DNA of 64,000 bases, from contig LNEC01000006.1 of assembly GCA_001464035.1 (NCBI GenBank), positions 248,001-312,000 of the forward strand, read 5' to 3'. Position 1 is the first letter of the stretch. Every line of letters begins with the position of its first letter. Positions 46,820 to 55,160 of the stretch are shown here, in pieces. Origin of the DNA: Bradyrhizobiaceae bacterium Ga0074131. Lineage in GTDB: Bacteria; Pseudomonadota; Alphaproteobacteria; Rhizobiales; Xanthobacteraceae. Made by a program: the position numbers and the translations under genes. The notes under the pieces were generated by a model, which did no database searches, was not told the origin of the DNA, and was given only the letters and a program-made list of their open reading frames with translations.

Positions 46820-47338
46820 ATGCCAAACACCGACGAGTATATTGGTGTCGTGATTTCCGACGTCGCCCGCCTGCTGCGGACGGAGTTCGATCGCCGCGTG
46901 CGCCGGCTCGGGATCACCCGGGCGCAATGGCTGGTGCTGACCCGTCTGCATCGGCATCCGGGCGCTTCGCTATCGGAGCTTGCCGAGATGATGGAGGTGG
47001 AAAAGGCGACCGCAGGCCGCATGATCGACCGGCTGGTGGCCAATGGCTGGGTGGCGCGCCGGACCCAGCGTGAGGACCGCCGTGTCAAGCGGGTCTATCT
47101 CACGCCGGAAGCCGAGCGCGTGCACAAACGCATCTGGCGCGTCGCCGAAGCAACCGTCGAAGACGCCCTCGCCGGCCTTTCCGCGCCCGAAAGCAAGCAG
47201 CTGATTGCGTTGCTGCAGCGCGTCAAGAAAACCCTGGTCTCTGGGGCGGATGTCGCTCCGCCAGGAAGCACCGTCGTTGCCGGCCGGAGACCTACCCCGC
47301 GGGTTGCGCGCCGCCACAACGGGAAGGTCGCGCCATGA
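46820..47338 (+). CDS. MarR-family transcriptional regulator
   Basis: This is a winged-helix regulator of 172 residues. The recognition region runs from LSELAEMMEVEKATAGRMIDRLVANGWVARR and the wing has the conserved DRRVKRVYLT. Such proteins repress efflux genes and release DNA on binding a drug-like ligand. It is divergent from emrB, and its stop overlaps the emrA start by four bases (ATGA), so it likely regulates the whole pump including itself. The C-terminus adds an Arg-rich tail. Confidence 0.92.
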   Translation: MPNTDEYIGVVISDVARLLRTEFDRRVRRLGITRAQWLVLTRLHRHPGASLSELAEMMEVEKATAGRMIDRLVANGWVARRTQREDRRVKRVYLTPEAERVHKRIWRVAEATVEDALAGLSAPESKQLIALLQRVKKTLVSGADVAPPGSTVVAGRRPTPRVARRHNGKVAP

Positions 47339-48414
47339 GCAAGCGCCTGCGGTCATGGGCGCTGATCGGCGTGCCGGCGCTTGTCCTGCTCGGGGCCCTG
47401 ATGGTCTGGCTGCAGGGTGGCCGGCATGTCTCGACCGAGAACGCGTTCGTCAAGGCTGACATCACCCAGGTCGCGAGCGAGGTGCAGGGGCGAATTGTCG
47501 ACTTGCGCATTCGCGACCATGCGGTCGTCGCAGCGGGCGACGTGTTGCTGCGCCTCGACCCCGCGACCTACCAGTTGGCCCTCGCCAAGGCCGAGGCCGA
47601 GATCGATTCGGCGCGGGCCGCTGTCGAGCAACTCAAGGTGAGCTTGCGCGAGATACGCGCGGAGGCGACCGAGGCCGAGAACAAATTGTCCTATCTTCAA
47701 ACCCAGGCCAAGCGTCATCGCGACCTGTCAGGCCGCGGCGTCACTTCGACCGCCAGGGTCGAGCAGGCCAACAGCGAGGAACAGGAAGGGCAGGACCGCC
47801 TCGCGGTGCTGCACCAGCGCATCGCCCGTGTGGAGGCGGCGCTCGGCGGCGACCCGGACAGGCCGACCGACCAATACGCCGCAGTCCGCGAAAAGCAGGC
47901 GCTGCGCGATCGCGCAGCGCTGGATCTTGCCTATACCGAGATCAAGGCGCCGCGCGCTGGCGTGGTCGTCAATTTCAGGCTCCAGCTCGGCGAGCAGGTC
48001 AAGGCGCAGACGCCGCTGTTCGCACTCGTTACCGACCGGCGGCCCTGGCTCGAAGCCAACTTCAAGGAAACGGACCTGACCCACGTGACCGTCGGACAGA
48101 AGGCGAAAGTCATCCTCGATATGCATCCCGACATCACCTGGGATGCCGAGGTGGAAAGCATCAGCCCGGCGACCGGCGCCGAATTTGCGATCCTGCCGGC
48201 GCAGAATGCCTCGGGCAACTGGGTGAAGGTCGTACAACGCCTGCCCGTGAGGCTGCGGCTTATCGAGCGGTCCGGCGAGCCGCCGCTGCGCGCCGGCATG
48301 ACCGCCTATGTCAGCATCGACACCGGGCGCACGCGCCAGCTCTCGAGCATATTCGGCAACAGCGACGCCATTGCAGCCCGCCCCAATGCGCAAAAGACGA
48401 CCAAAGCGGAATGA
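47335..48414 (+). CDS. emrA: HlyD-family membrane-fusion adaptor (EmrA-like)
   Basis: This is a periplasmic adaptor of 359 residues. It has one N-terminal membrane helix (about 8-27), a lipoyl half-motif GRIVDLRIRDHAVVAAGDVLLRLD, a coiled-coil hairpin (about 85-180, Ala/Glu/Gln-rich), a second lipoyl half (IKAPRAGVVVNFRLQLGEQV), and a beta-barrel ending in PVRLRLIE. It links the EmrB exporter to an outer-membrane channel; a TolC-family gene is present at 62370 but not adjacent. It is translationally coupled to marR. Confidence 0.93.
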   Translation: MSKRLRSWALIGVPALVLLGALMVWLQGGRHVSTENAFVKADITQVASEVQGRIVDLRIRDHAVVAAGDVLLRLDPATYQLALAKAEAEIDSARAAVEQLKVSLREIRAEATEAENKLSYLQTQAKRHRDLSGRGVTSTARVEQANSEEQEGQDRLAVLHQRIARVEAALGGDPDRPTDQYAAVREKQALRDRAALDLAYTEIKAPRAGVVVNFRLQLGEQVKAQTPLFALVTDRRPWLEANFKETDLTHVTVGQKAKVILDMHPDITWDAEVESISPATGAEFAILPAQNASGNWVKVVQRLPVRLRLIERSGEPPLRAGMTAYVSIDTGRTRQLSSIFGNSDAIAARPNAQKTTKAE

Positions 48415-48434
48415 TCTGTTTACGCCGCGGCGCC

Positions 48435-48923
48435 CTATAGCGCATTGCGCAACAGCGGATAGCGTTGCGCAATCGCGTCCGGCGACGGCCGATGACGATC
48501 ATCCAGGGGTGACGTTTCCGCCAGCGCTGATGGTGCTTCCTCCGAGACGACCTGCTCGGGTTCATCTGGCATCGAAACCTCCAGCGGCATCAATTCGGCA
48601 GCTATTTCCACCTGCGGAGGCGGAAGCCGATCGAGTGGATCGCGCACCCTTTCGACACGTGGCAATGTCGTTTGGGTGTGTCCGAGCCAGGCCATATTGA
48701 GGGCGGAATGATCGAGCGCCGCCCCGCGCGCCGACAGACTGCGCCAGGTTTCTACCGCGGTCTTGGCCTCCTGAATATTCTCGAGGAACGCAAGTTCACT
48801 GTGAAAGCGGCGCCAGCGGCCGGTCTCGAAAAGTTCGGTGAGGTATTCCAGCCGCTGCTCGGCGAGATTGCACCAGCGCGCGACAATGTCGCGGCTATCC
48901 GCCACGTCCAATCGATGTGTCAT
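48435..48923 (-). CDS. Probable TIGR03809 family protein
   Basis: This is a protein of 162 residues. The N-terminal half is a helical domain rich in Trp and Arg (DIVARWCNLAEQRLEYLTELFETGRWRR), resembling the TIGR03809 family limited to Bradyrhizobium relatives. The C-terminal half is acidic and proline-rich and probably disordered. There is no signal peptide. A TTG codon at 48929 gives a two-residue longer form. It is convergent with emrA across 20 bp. Function unknown; the family name is from memory of the motif. Confidence 0.65.
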   Translation of the reverse strand: MTHRLDVADSRDIVARWCNLAEQRLEYLTELFETGRWRRFHSELAFLENIQEAKTAVETWRSLSARGAALDHSALNMAWLGHTQTTLPRVERVRDPLDRLPPPQVEIAAELMPLEVSMPDEPEQVVSEEAPSALAETSPLDDRHRPSPDAIAQRYPLLRNAL

Positions 48924-49418
48924 AAACAAGCCCGTAAGGAGAAAAACGGACGCAGACGCAACGGGGACGAAGACGAATCAGTCGAACGTGCCGGAGATAT
49001 TTTGTGGAAAACTTCGGCGTTGTCCAGCAAGTGACCCTACAAGGCCGCCGGCATCGGAGGAAATCCGTATAAATGCTGGATTTTCCACTTGATCCACTGT
49101 CAAGCCACGAACCGGCATGGACGAACTGCGGAGAGCACGAGTTCGCCGACGGTGGACCGACGCCGCTTCCTCGGACCGGTTCGTGAAATGCCCGCAGAAA
49201 CGAAAGACCCGTCCGGGGGGACAACCGGACGGGTCAAGCCATATGGGCGCTTGGGGTGGATGGGCGCTCGCGCCGAATACAGCCTCGATGGGGAGCGATA
49301 AACCGCTCCCACACACATTGGTCGCAGCAGCGCCGGTGCACGTTCAAACGACCGCGGGATTTTTTTGGACTTTTTGCCGGGATTTTTGGAATGACAATCC
49401 GGTGTTTCAGTCGGAATC
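48924..49418. other. 495-bp intergenic region with terminator-like hairpin
   Basis: No convincing coding sequence is visible: frames here overlap the subtilase antisense and lack domains or ribosome-binding sites. The region holds a perfect 11-bp hairpin at 49206-49235 and several T-rich runs at 49358-49390. It probably contains the end of the subtilase transcript and the promoter of the TIGR03809-like gene. Confidence 0.5.
49206..49235 (-). terminator. Hairpin downstream of the subtilase operon
   Basis: GACCCGTCCGG and CCGGACGGGTC form a perfect 11-bp stem with an 8-base loop. On the reverse strand it is followed by the T-rich TTTCGTTTC, consistent with termination of the sigma/anti-sigma/subtilase transcript 184 bp after the last stop. 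The T tract is imperfect. Confidence 0.5.
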
Positions 49419-51107
49419 TTATTTCGCGGCGGGACGATGGACTCCTCCGCCAGTAGCCGATCCATCGGAGGCCATGGCGGCTGAGGGCTCGTTCAGGGCC
49501 CGTGTTGGAGGGACCTGCTGCCGGCCCGGGGCAGATTCGGCGGCCGGCGTGGCCGAACCCCCGGCGAACGGCGTGGCGACGACGGCCGAGACTGCGGCAA
49601 ACGCATCGGCCGCGCCGGCGCCGAATTGATCATCGTGACCCGGTTTGCCCAGATCGCGGGCCGTTTTCGTCAGGATGGAGCGAACTTCGCCCGGCTTCAA
49701 TGCAGGATTGCGCTCCAGCATCAGGGCCGCAATTCCACTGATGAAGGCGGCGGAGAATGAGGTTCCGGACGTCATCTGATATTTTTCCTCCGGAGCAGGC
49801 AAGAAGATATCGACGCCGGGAGCCGCGATCGCGACATGGCCGCCGCGGTTCGATGCCGCAAACAGTTTGTCCCTGGCGTCGGTGGCGCTCACCGCGATCA
49901 CATTGGCGTTGGCGGCGGGATACAGCGGCGGCGATTTCGGGCCGGCGTTGCCGGAGGCCGCGATCATCACCATACCCTTCGCCGCGGCGGCGCCGATACC
50001 ACGTTCGACCAGCGGATCTTTCGGACCGGCGAAACTCATATTGATGATCTGCGCCCCGTGCAGGGCGGCGTGGTTGAGCGCCTTCAGGATCACGAAAGTC
50101 GTGCTTTCCGGACCGTTCGCTGCCGTGCCGAAGGCGCGGATTCCCAGAATCCTGGCCTGTGGGGCGCTCCCCATCAGCCGCGCATGCGCCACGATCACCC
50201 CGGCGATACCGGTGCCGTGAACATGCGGACCTTCCTTGCTGCCGAGCGCATCGAAATTGTCCGCAACCGAGTTGACGAGCTCCGGATGCCTGTCGTCGAT
50301 TCCGGAATCGATCACGGCGATGGTCACGTTGGCGCCGCTGGCCAGCGCGTGGGCCTGCGGCAGCCGAAGTCTGGCAAGCGCGTATTGTGCGGGATCTCCC
50401 CCGTGCGCCGCCGCCTTCTGGTCCTGCAGCAGGTAGCGGAAATTCAGCTGCACCGAGCGCACCCTGGTGTCCGCAGCGAATTCGCGACGCACTTTCTCCA
50501 GCGGGCGGCGGTCGGTGATCCGGAACAGCCCGATGGTGGCGCCAATCAGCGGAAAATTCTGCGATTGCAGGCGCACGAGGCCGTGACGCCGTGCCAGCGC
50601 ATCGGCCTGCGCGTCCGACAGCGAACCATCGATCTCGGCCACCAGTTCATTGGGAATTGCGGTCTGGTTGAGCGCCGCCAGCGGCGTCTTGCGGCTCGCG
50701 GCGCCGTTATTGCCAATCCTGGCGGACTTGCCGGCGCCGCCGCCATCGGACCTCGCGACCGGCTTCTCCCGGCATTCGCCGCTGCTGTCACGATGGGCGT
50801 AGCTGCAGGCCGGCGAAAGGTTCGGCGAAAAGCGCGCATTCGGAAGCGTCGACGACACACCGGGGCGGGGCGTATTGCCGCCGGGCGGCGTTCTGCCAAT
50901 TCCGACCGCGATGTTCGGATTGATCCGCGTTGTCACGGCCGGATTGATGGTCGGGATTCGCGACTGGATGTTGAGGTTGGGCGAGCGCATGACATTTTGC
51001 GCGTGGACCGCCGGGATAGCCGGGTATGCCAACGACAAGGCGGCAGCGGTCAATGCCAACGCCGTGCGTTGCATTCCCGTCAGCCAGTTTGCGCGATCGT
51101 TGACCAT
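49419..51107 (-). CDS. Secreted subtilisin-like serine protease (family S8) with propeptide
   Basis: This is a protein of 562 residues. A signal peptide ends near V-H-A (36), followed by a Pro/Asn-rich segment with two cysteines (101, 112). An inhibitor-I9-like propeptide comes next (about 152-228: ELVAEIDG, LFRITDR, SVQLNFRY strands). The catalytic domain has D267 in VIDSGIDDRHPEL, H297 in HVHGTG, N387 in ASGNAGP and S450 in SGTSFSAAF. A low-complexity Ala-rich tail follows. It is third in an operon behind an ECF sigma factor and its membrane anti-sigma factor, 37 bp after the latter. The target proteins are unknown. Confidence 0.92.
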   Translation of the reverse strand: MVNDRANWLTGMQRTALALTAAALSLAYPAIPAVHAQNVMRSPNLNIQSRIPTINPAVTTRINPNIAVGIGRTPPGGNTPRPGVSSTLPNARFSPNLSPACSYAHRDSSGECREKPVARSDGGGAGKSARIGNNGAASRKTPLAALNQTAIPNELVAEIDGSLSDAQADALARRHGLVRLQSQNFPLIGATIGLFRITDRRPLEKVRREFAADTRVRSVQLNFRYLLQDQKAAAHGGDPAQYALARLRLPQAHALASGANVTIAVIDSGIDDRHPELVNSVADNFDALGSKEGPHVHGTGIAGVIVAHARLMGSAPQARILGIRAFGTAANGPESTTFVILKALNHAALHGAQIINMSFAGPKDPLVERGIGAAAAKGMVMIAASGNAGPKSPPLYPAANANVIAVSATDARDKLFAASNRGGHVAIAAPGVDIFLPAPEEKYQMTSGTSFSAAFISGIAALMLERNPALKPGEVRSILTKTARDLGKPGHDDQFGAGAADAFAAVSAVVATPFAGGSATPAAESAPGRQQVPPTRALNEPSAAMASDGSATGGGVHRPAAK

Positions 51108-51144
51108 GACGCCTCGGTTTTGCGGCGCGGTATAGCGGCGCGGC

Positions 51145-51843
51145 CTACGGCGCAGCCACTGCGAGGCTGACGATCTTCTCGCGCTGCAGCCTGCTCATCA
51201 GCCCGGCAACTTCGTCCTTGCTCATCGCGCCATTGCCGAATTGCAGCCGAAACATGCCGCCCCTGGCGCCGTCGGTAACCGTGGCCTGATAGCTGTCGAG
51301 CAGTGCCGTGATATCGGCGACGCGCGCGTCCGGCACGAACCGTACCAGCGCGTATGGCGGCGCCGCCGCGCCGAGATCGCGGGTGATGGGTGCATTGGTG
51401 CTCAGCGACGCCGTCTGGAACGACGGGGTCCGGTTCTTCACCAGCACCGCGCCGATCACGCCGGCCTGCAGCAACAGCGCCAGCGCGCCCAAACTTGCCG
51501 ACCAGGCCAGCGTCCGCGGCGACAGGCCAGCAAAAAATTCTGCGACCCGCGCCGAGAAATTGAACGGGGCCGACGGCGCGCGCGCAGGCTCTGCGTCGAT
51601 CGCGGCGAACAGCTTCGTCATGGCGCGCGCGGACGGCGCGCCGAGACTCTCGTTGAGCGAGATGGTTTCGGCGAACTCTTCCCGGATCACGGCGTATTGC
51701 CGAACGAGTTCGGTATCGCGCGCCAGCGCCTCATCGACGCGGCGGGCATCGCGTGCGTTCAGGGTACCGGCCGCATGCCATGGCAACAGCATTTCAACTT
51801 CGCTGGGTTCTTGATCCAGCATTTTCTTGCTCGCTGCCATCAT
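51145..51843 (-). CDS. Membrane anti-sigma factor with a propeptide-like periplasmic domain
   Basis: This is a protein of 232 residues. The cytoplasmic N-terminus (about 13-60, EMLLPWHAAGTLNARDARRVDEAL) has the anti-sigma (ZAS-like) helices but none of the His/Cys zinc ligands. One membrane helix follows (about 112-135). The periplasmic part (about 163-231) is a compact domain with strand-helix-strand-strand-helix-strand order (YALVRFVPD, DITALLDSYQ, GGMFRLQFG, EVAGLMSRLQRE, IVSLAVAAP), much like a subtilase I9 propeptide. ATG 51843 overlaps the sigma stop by four bases. It presumably sequesters the sigma factor encoded upstream. Confidence 0.85.
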   Translation of the reverse strand: MMAASKKMLDQEPSEVEMLLPWHAAGTLNARDARRVDEALARDTELVRQYAVIREEFAETISLNESLGAPSARAMTKLFAAIDAEPARAPSAPFNFSARVAEFFAGLSPRTLAWSASLGALALLLQAGVIGAVLVKNRTPSFQTASLSTNAPITRDLGAAAPPYALVRFVPDARVADITALLDSYQATVTDGARGGMFRLQFGNGAMSKDEVAGLMSRLQREKIVSLAVAAP

Positions 51844-52409
51844 GGCCAACCCCGTTCTATGCCGGCCGCCTTCAACAGGTCAGCCAATTTCTTGCGCGCA
51901 TAAAACAAGCGCGTCTTCACAGTGTTCTCGGGTATCCCGACGATTTCAGCGACCTCTTCCACGGATTTCTCGTGGTAGTAGACGAGATCGACGATCTCCC
52001 GATGCTCTGACGAAAGCGCCGCGAGGCACTTGCGTAACGCTGCACTGGTATCTTTCTTCTGCGCCGCCACTTCAGGATCGTCGGACGTATCCTCGATCGC
52101 GTTGGCGGCCTCGTCGTCCAGTTCGCCGTCCTTCCTGCGCCGCAGCGCAGACAGGGCCTTGAAGCGTGTGATTGCCAACAGCCAGGTGGAAACGGCGGAT
52201 CGGCCTTCGAACTTGCCGGCCTGCCGCCATACATCGAGGAAAACCTCGTTGATGAGGTCTTCCGCGACCTGTTCGTCCCGAACGAGCCGAAGCCCGAACC
52301 GGAACACCCTGACATGGTGCCTTCCGTACAGCACCTGCATGGCAAGCCGGTCGCCTTGAGCGATCCGAGCGATCAGGACGTCGTCCGTAGCCGCCTGTGT
52401 CGCACTCAA
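51840..52409 (-). CDS. ECF-type RNA polymerase sigma factor
   Basis: This is an alternative sigma factor of 189 residues with region 2 (DLINEVFLDVWRQAGKFEG, ending in TWLLAITRFKALSALRRR) and region 4 (ALSSEHREIVDLVYYHEKSVEEVAEIVGIPENTVKTRLFYARKKL). The start is a TTG at 52409 with no strong ribosome-binding site, so a nearby alternative is possible. It forms an operon with the overlapping anti-sigma factor and the secreted subtilase. Target promoters and signal are unknown; no classical ECF motif is obvious immediately upstream. Confidence 0.9.
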   Translation of the reverse strand: MSATQAATDDVLIARIAQGDRLAMQVLYGRHHVRVFRFGLRLVRDEQVAEDLINEVFLDVWRQAGKFEGRSAVSTWLLAITRFKALSALRRRKDGELDDEAANAIEDTSDDPEVAAQKKDTSAALRKCLAALSSEHREIVDLVYYHEKSVEEVAEIVGIPENTVKTRLFYARKKLADLLKAAGIERGWP

Positions 52410-52797
52410 TGGCCGTCTCGCAATGTTGGTCGGATTGGGCTGGCCGCGGGTTCGATGGGAAAGGCAAGATTCTTGAAATTATCGCAAGTCGGCGATTTCA
52501 TCTGTGATCTACCCCACAGTCGCGGGCAAAAACGAAAAATTGGTATCATAGTCCTGAATTCTTTCTTCCGCCGCGGCCGGACCTTACCAAGGCTTTGGCG
52601 GCAAAACAGCACCCGCTTACCGTTTCCAGGTCAGCGGTCCCTCCCCGACGGTTTGCCCCGATTCAGCCAAGGACCCGGTTCCAGCCGATTTCCCTTGCGA
52701 AACGAGGGCAATAACGCCCCGGCGAGCCCGGCTTCGGCTCGAAAGATACCAAACCTAAAGGCTTTACTCCCTAAAGTTCCGCTAACGCATTCCACCA
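52410..52797. other. Divergent intergenic region, ECF operon / diguanylate cyclase
   Basis: This is 388 bp with no supported gene. A/T-rich stretches near 52480-52560 may carry the sigma-operon promoter. Close to the cyclase start, CCTAAAG occurs at 52764 and again at 52770, and CTAA-N7-CTAAC at 52771-52786 is a weak CtrA-like pattern. Confidence 0.45.
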
Positions 52798-53955
52798 ATG
52801 GCGGACATGAGCGGCGCAGCTTCATCGCTTCAAGGCCAACGCTCTGACGGCTCGCTGGCGCTCGCCGGTATCCTGTCATCGGACCTGTCGAAGCGTCGTG
52901 TCCGCCAGCGACGTCAGATGCTCGCCGTGCAGGGCGCCAGCTATTCGCTCGGCGCGCTCGTCCTGCTGGTCTATTCCTACGCCGGCACAGTCCCCACGAT
53001 CATTCCAGCCTCCTATTTCCTGGGTGGCCTTTCGCTGACAGGTTTTTTTGTCGTGCTGTCGGAGACTCATGTCAACGACCGGTTCCAAGATCATTATCTC
53101 ACGATCTTTCAAATGGGCTGCAACGTTGCGCTCCAGCTCGGCTTCCTGCTGGCGGCGCCCGAAATCGGTTATACTTTTCTCAGCGTATTGTTCCTGATCT
53201 TCGGATTCGGCGCGCTGCGGATGACCTCACGGCAGGCCATCGCTGTCTGGACGCTGACGACGCTGGGTCTGGCGCTGATTTTTCTGTTGACCGACATTCC
53301 GATCGCGATGCCGGTCTCAACGCCACTTGAGCGCGCAGCCGCTATGCTCGCTTTCGTCCTTACCATCGGGCAGTGTGCGTTCGTGGGCCTCTACGGAAGT
53401 TCGATGCGGAAGATGCTCTACAACCGCAGCTTTGAACTCAAGGCTGCCAACAAGCGTATCGAAGAACTTGCCGAACTCGACGAACTGACCGGTTCGTTCA
53501 ACCGCCGCTGCATCATGCGGATTCTGGACGATGAGATTGTCCGCGCGCACCGCAGCAGCACGCCGTGCTCGGTCGCGCTGATCGATCTCGACTGGTTCAA
53601 GCGCATCAACGACGCCTACGGCCACCCCACCGGCGACGAGGTGCTACGGACATTTGCCATTACGGTGTTCGCGAACCTGCGCGCGGCCGACAAGTTCGGC
53701 CGCTATGGCGGCGAGGAGTTCCTGCTGGTGCTTCCCGACACATCGGGTGAGGCCGCTGCTCGCATCCTCGGCCGGTTGCGTGCAATCATCGCCGACCTCG
53801 ACTGGAGCGCGTTCTCACCCGGCATGCAGGTAACGATCTCTGCCGGCGTCGCGACACTGAGGCCGGGTGAAACGCCCGACCTCATCCTCGCGCGCGCAGA
53901 CAGCGCGCTTTACGCAGCCAAGGCACGGGGACGCAATCGCATCGCCAGCGCCTGA
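52798..53955 (+). CDS. Membrane-bound diguanylate cyclase (GGDEF)
   Basis: This protein of 385 residues makes the second messenger cyclic di-GMP from two GTP. Six predicted membrane helices lie in residues 45-205, followed by a coiled linker (AANKRIEELAEL) and a GGDEF domain. The active-site signature is G304-G-E-E-F308. The inhibitory I-site R295-A-A-D298 stands five residues before it, so product feedback is expected. The DELTGSFNRR start of the domain and LIDLDWFKRIND metal-binding segment are intact. There is no EAL domain. A DUF2336 gene follows 76 bp downstream. Confidence 0.94.
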   Translation: MADMSGAASSLQGQRSDGSLALAGILSSDLSKRRVRQRRQMLAVQGASYSLGALVLLVYSYAGTVPTIIPASYFLGGLSLTGFFVVLSETHVNDRFQDHYLTIFQMGCNVALQLGFLLAAPEIGYTFLSVLFLIFGFGALRMTSRQAIAVWTLTTLGLALIFLLTDIPIAMPVSTPLERAAAMLAFVLTIGQCAFVGLYGSSMRKMLYNRSFELKAANKRIEELAELDELTGSFNRRCIMRILDDEIVRAHRSSTPCSVALIDLDWFKRINDAYGHPTGDEVLRTFAITVFANLRAADKFGRYGGEEFLLVLPDTSGEAAARILGRLRAIIADLDWSAFSPGMQVTISAGVATLRPGETPDLILARADSALYAAKARGRNRIASA

Positions 53956-54031
53956 TCCGACAAATCACGTTTCCGGACGACGAAGAAACCGTCACCGGCC
54001 TGAGAACGTCCGAATGCTCCAGGATAGAGTC

Positions 54032-55147
54032 ATGAGTTCAAAGTCCGCTGCCACTACCGAAAGCCTGCTCGACGAGCTGCAGACCACGCTCGCCCACGGC
54101 ACCGTCGCGCGACGCGTCGAGACCCTGCGCCGGGTGACCGATCTCTTCATCAACGGCGCGGTGGACTATTCAGACGAACAGATCGGGCTGTTCGACGACA
54201 TCTTCCAGTGCCTGATCATTCACATCGAGGCCTCCGCCAAGGCGCTGCTCGCCACCCGTCTGGCTCCGGTCGACACCGCGCCGCCGCAAACCATCCGCGC
54301 GCTCGCTTTCGACGATCTGATCGAAGTCGCGGCTCCCGTGCTGTCGGGATCGGAGCAACTCGACGACGAGGCGCTGGTCGAGACCGCGCGCAACAGAAGC
54401 CAGGCGCATCTGCTCGCGATTTCGCTGCGACGGGTGCTGAGCGACGCGGTGACCGACGTACTGGTGCTGCGCGGCAACGACGAGGTGATCCAAAGCACCG
54501 TCAACAATCCCGGCGCGGAGTTTTCCGAGCGCGGCTTCACCGGGCTGGTCAACCGTGCCGAGGACGACGACAACCTCGCGACCTGCCTCGGCATGCGTCC
54601 CACGCTACCACGTCACCTGTATTTGAAGCTGATCGCCAAGGCTTCCGCCGCGGTCAAGCAGCGCCTCGAGGCCGCCCATCCGAAGCAGGCAGAGGATGTG
54701 CCGACCGCCGTGCGTGAGGCGACCCGGCGGGCGCGCTCCGCGCCGGTGGCGATCACCAGGGAAACCGCGATTGCCCACGCGCTGGTCAAATCGCTCTATG
54801 AGGACGGTCGGCTCGATGAATTCCAGGTGGCGGCGTTTGCCGAGGCCGGCAAATTCGACGAAACGAACGCGGCGCTCGCCGCCCTCGCCAGCGTGCCGGT
54901 GTCGATCGCCGAGAACATGATGCTGGAGACCCGCGCCGAAGGCGTCATGATCCTGGCCAAGGTCGGGTCCATGTCGTGGCCAACCGTGAAGGCGATCGTC
55001 AACATGCGCGACGATCTCGCGAAGCTCGAGCCGACCGATTTGGCGGCCTGCAGGGCCACTTATGAGCGGCTGCGGCCCTCGACCGCGCAGCAGGTGCTGC
55101 GCTTCCACCGCATGCAGCAAGCCGCTGCACCGGCGCCGGTGGCGTAG
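54032..55147 (+). CDS. DUF2336 domain-containing protein (second copy)
   Basis: This is a helical-repeat protein of 371 residues. The N-terminal RRVETLRRVTDLFINGAVDYSDEQIGLFDDIFQCLI segment and the repeats ending in VGSMSWPTVKAIVNMR belong to the DUF2336 family. It is cytoplasmic by composition. ATG 54032 has AGGA upstream; ATG 54014 is a close alternative. It lies downstream of the diguanylate cyclase on the same strand, so a role in c-di-GMP or developmental control is conceivable but not shown. Confidence 0.85.
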   Translation: MSSKSAATTESLLDELQTTLAHGTVARRVETLRRVTDLFINGAVDYSDEQIGLFDDIFQCLIIHIEASAKALLATRLAPVDTAPPQTIRALAFDDLIEVAAPVLSGSEQLDDEALVETARNRSQAHLLAISLRRVLSDAVTDVLVLRGNDEVIQSTVNNPGAEFSERGFTGLVNRAEDDDNLATCLGMRPTLPRHLYLKLIAKASAAVKQRLEAAHPKQAEDVPTAVREATRRARSAPVAITRETAIAHALVKSLYEDGRLDEFQVAAFAEAGKFDETNAALAALASVPVSIAENMMLETRAEGVMILAKVGSMSWPTVKAIVNMRDDLAKLEPTDLAACRATYERLRPSTAQQVLRFHRMQQAAAPAPVA

Positions 55148-55160
55148 AAATTCGATTGTC

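Noticed and set aside
49117..49629. 170-codon forward frame across the gap and the subtilase 3' end
   Set aside because: No ribosome-binding site or domain is seen. It overlaps the subtilase C-terminus in antisense, and its composition is that of chance GC-rich frames.
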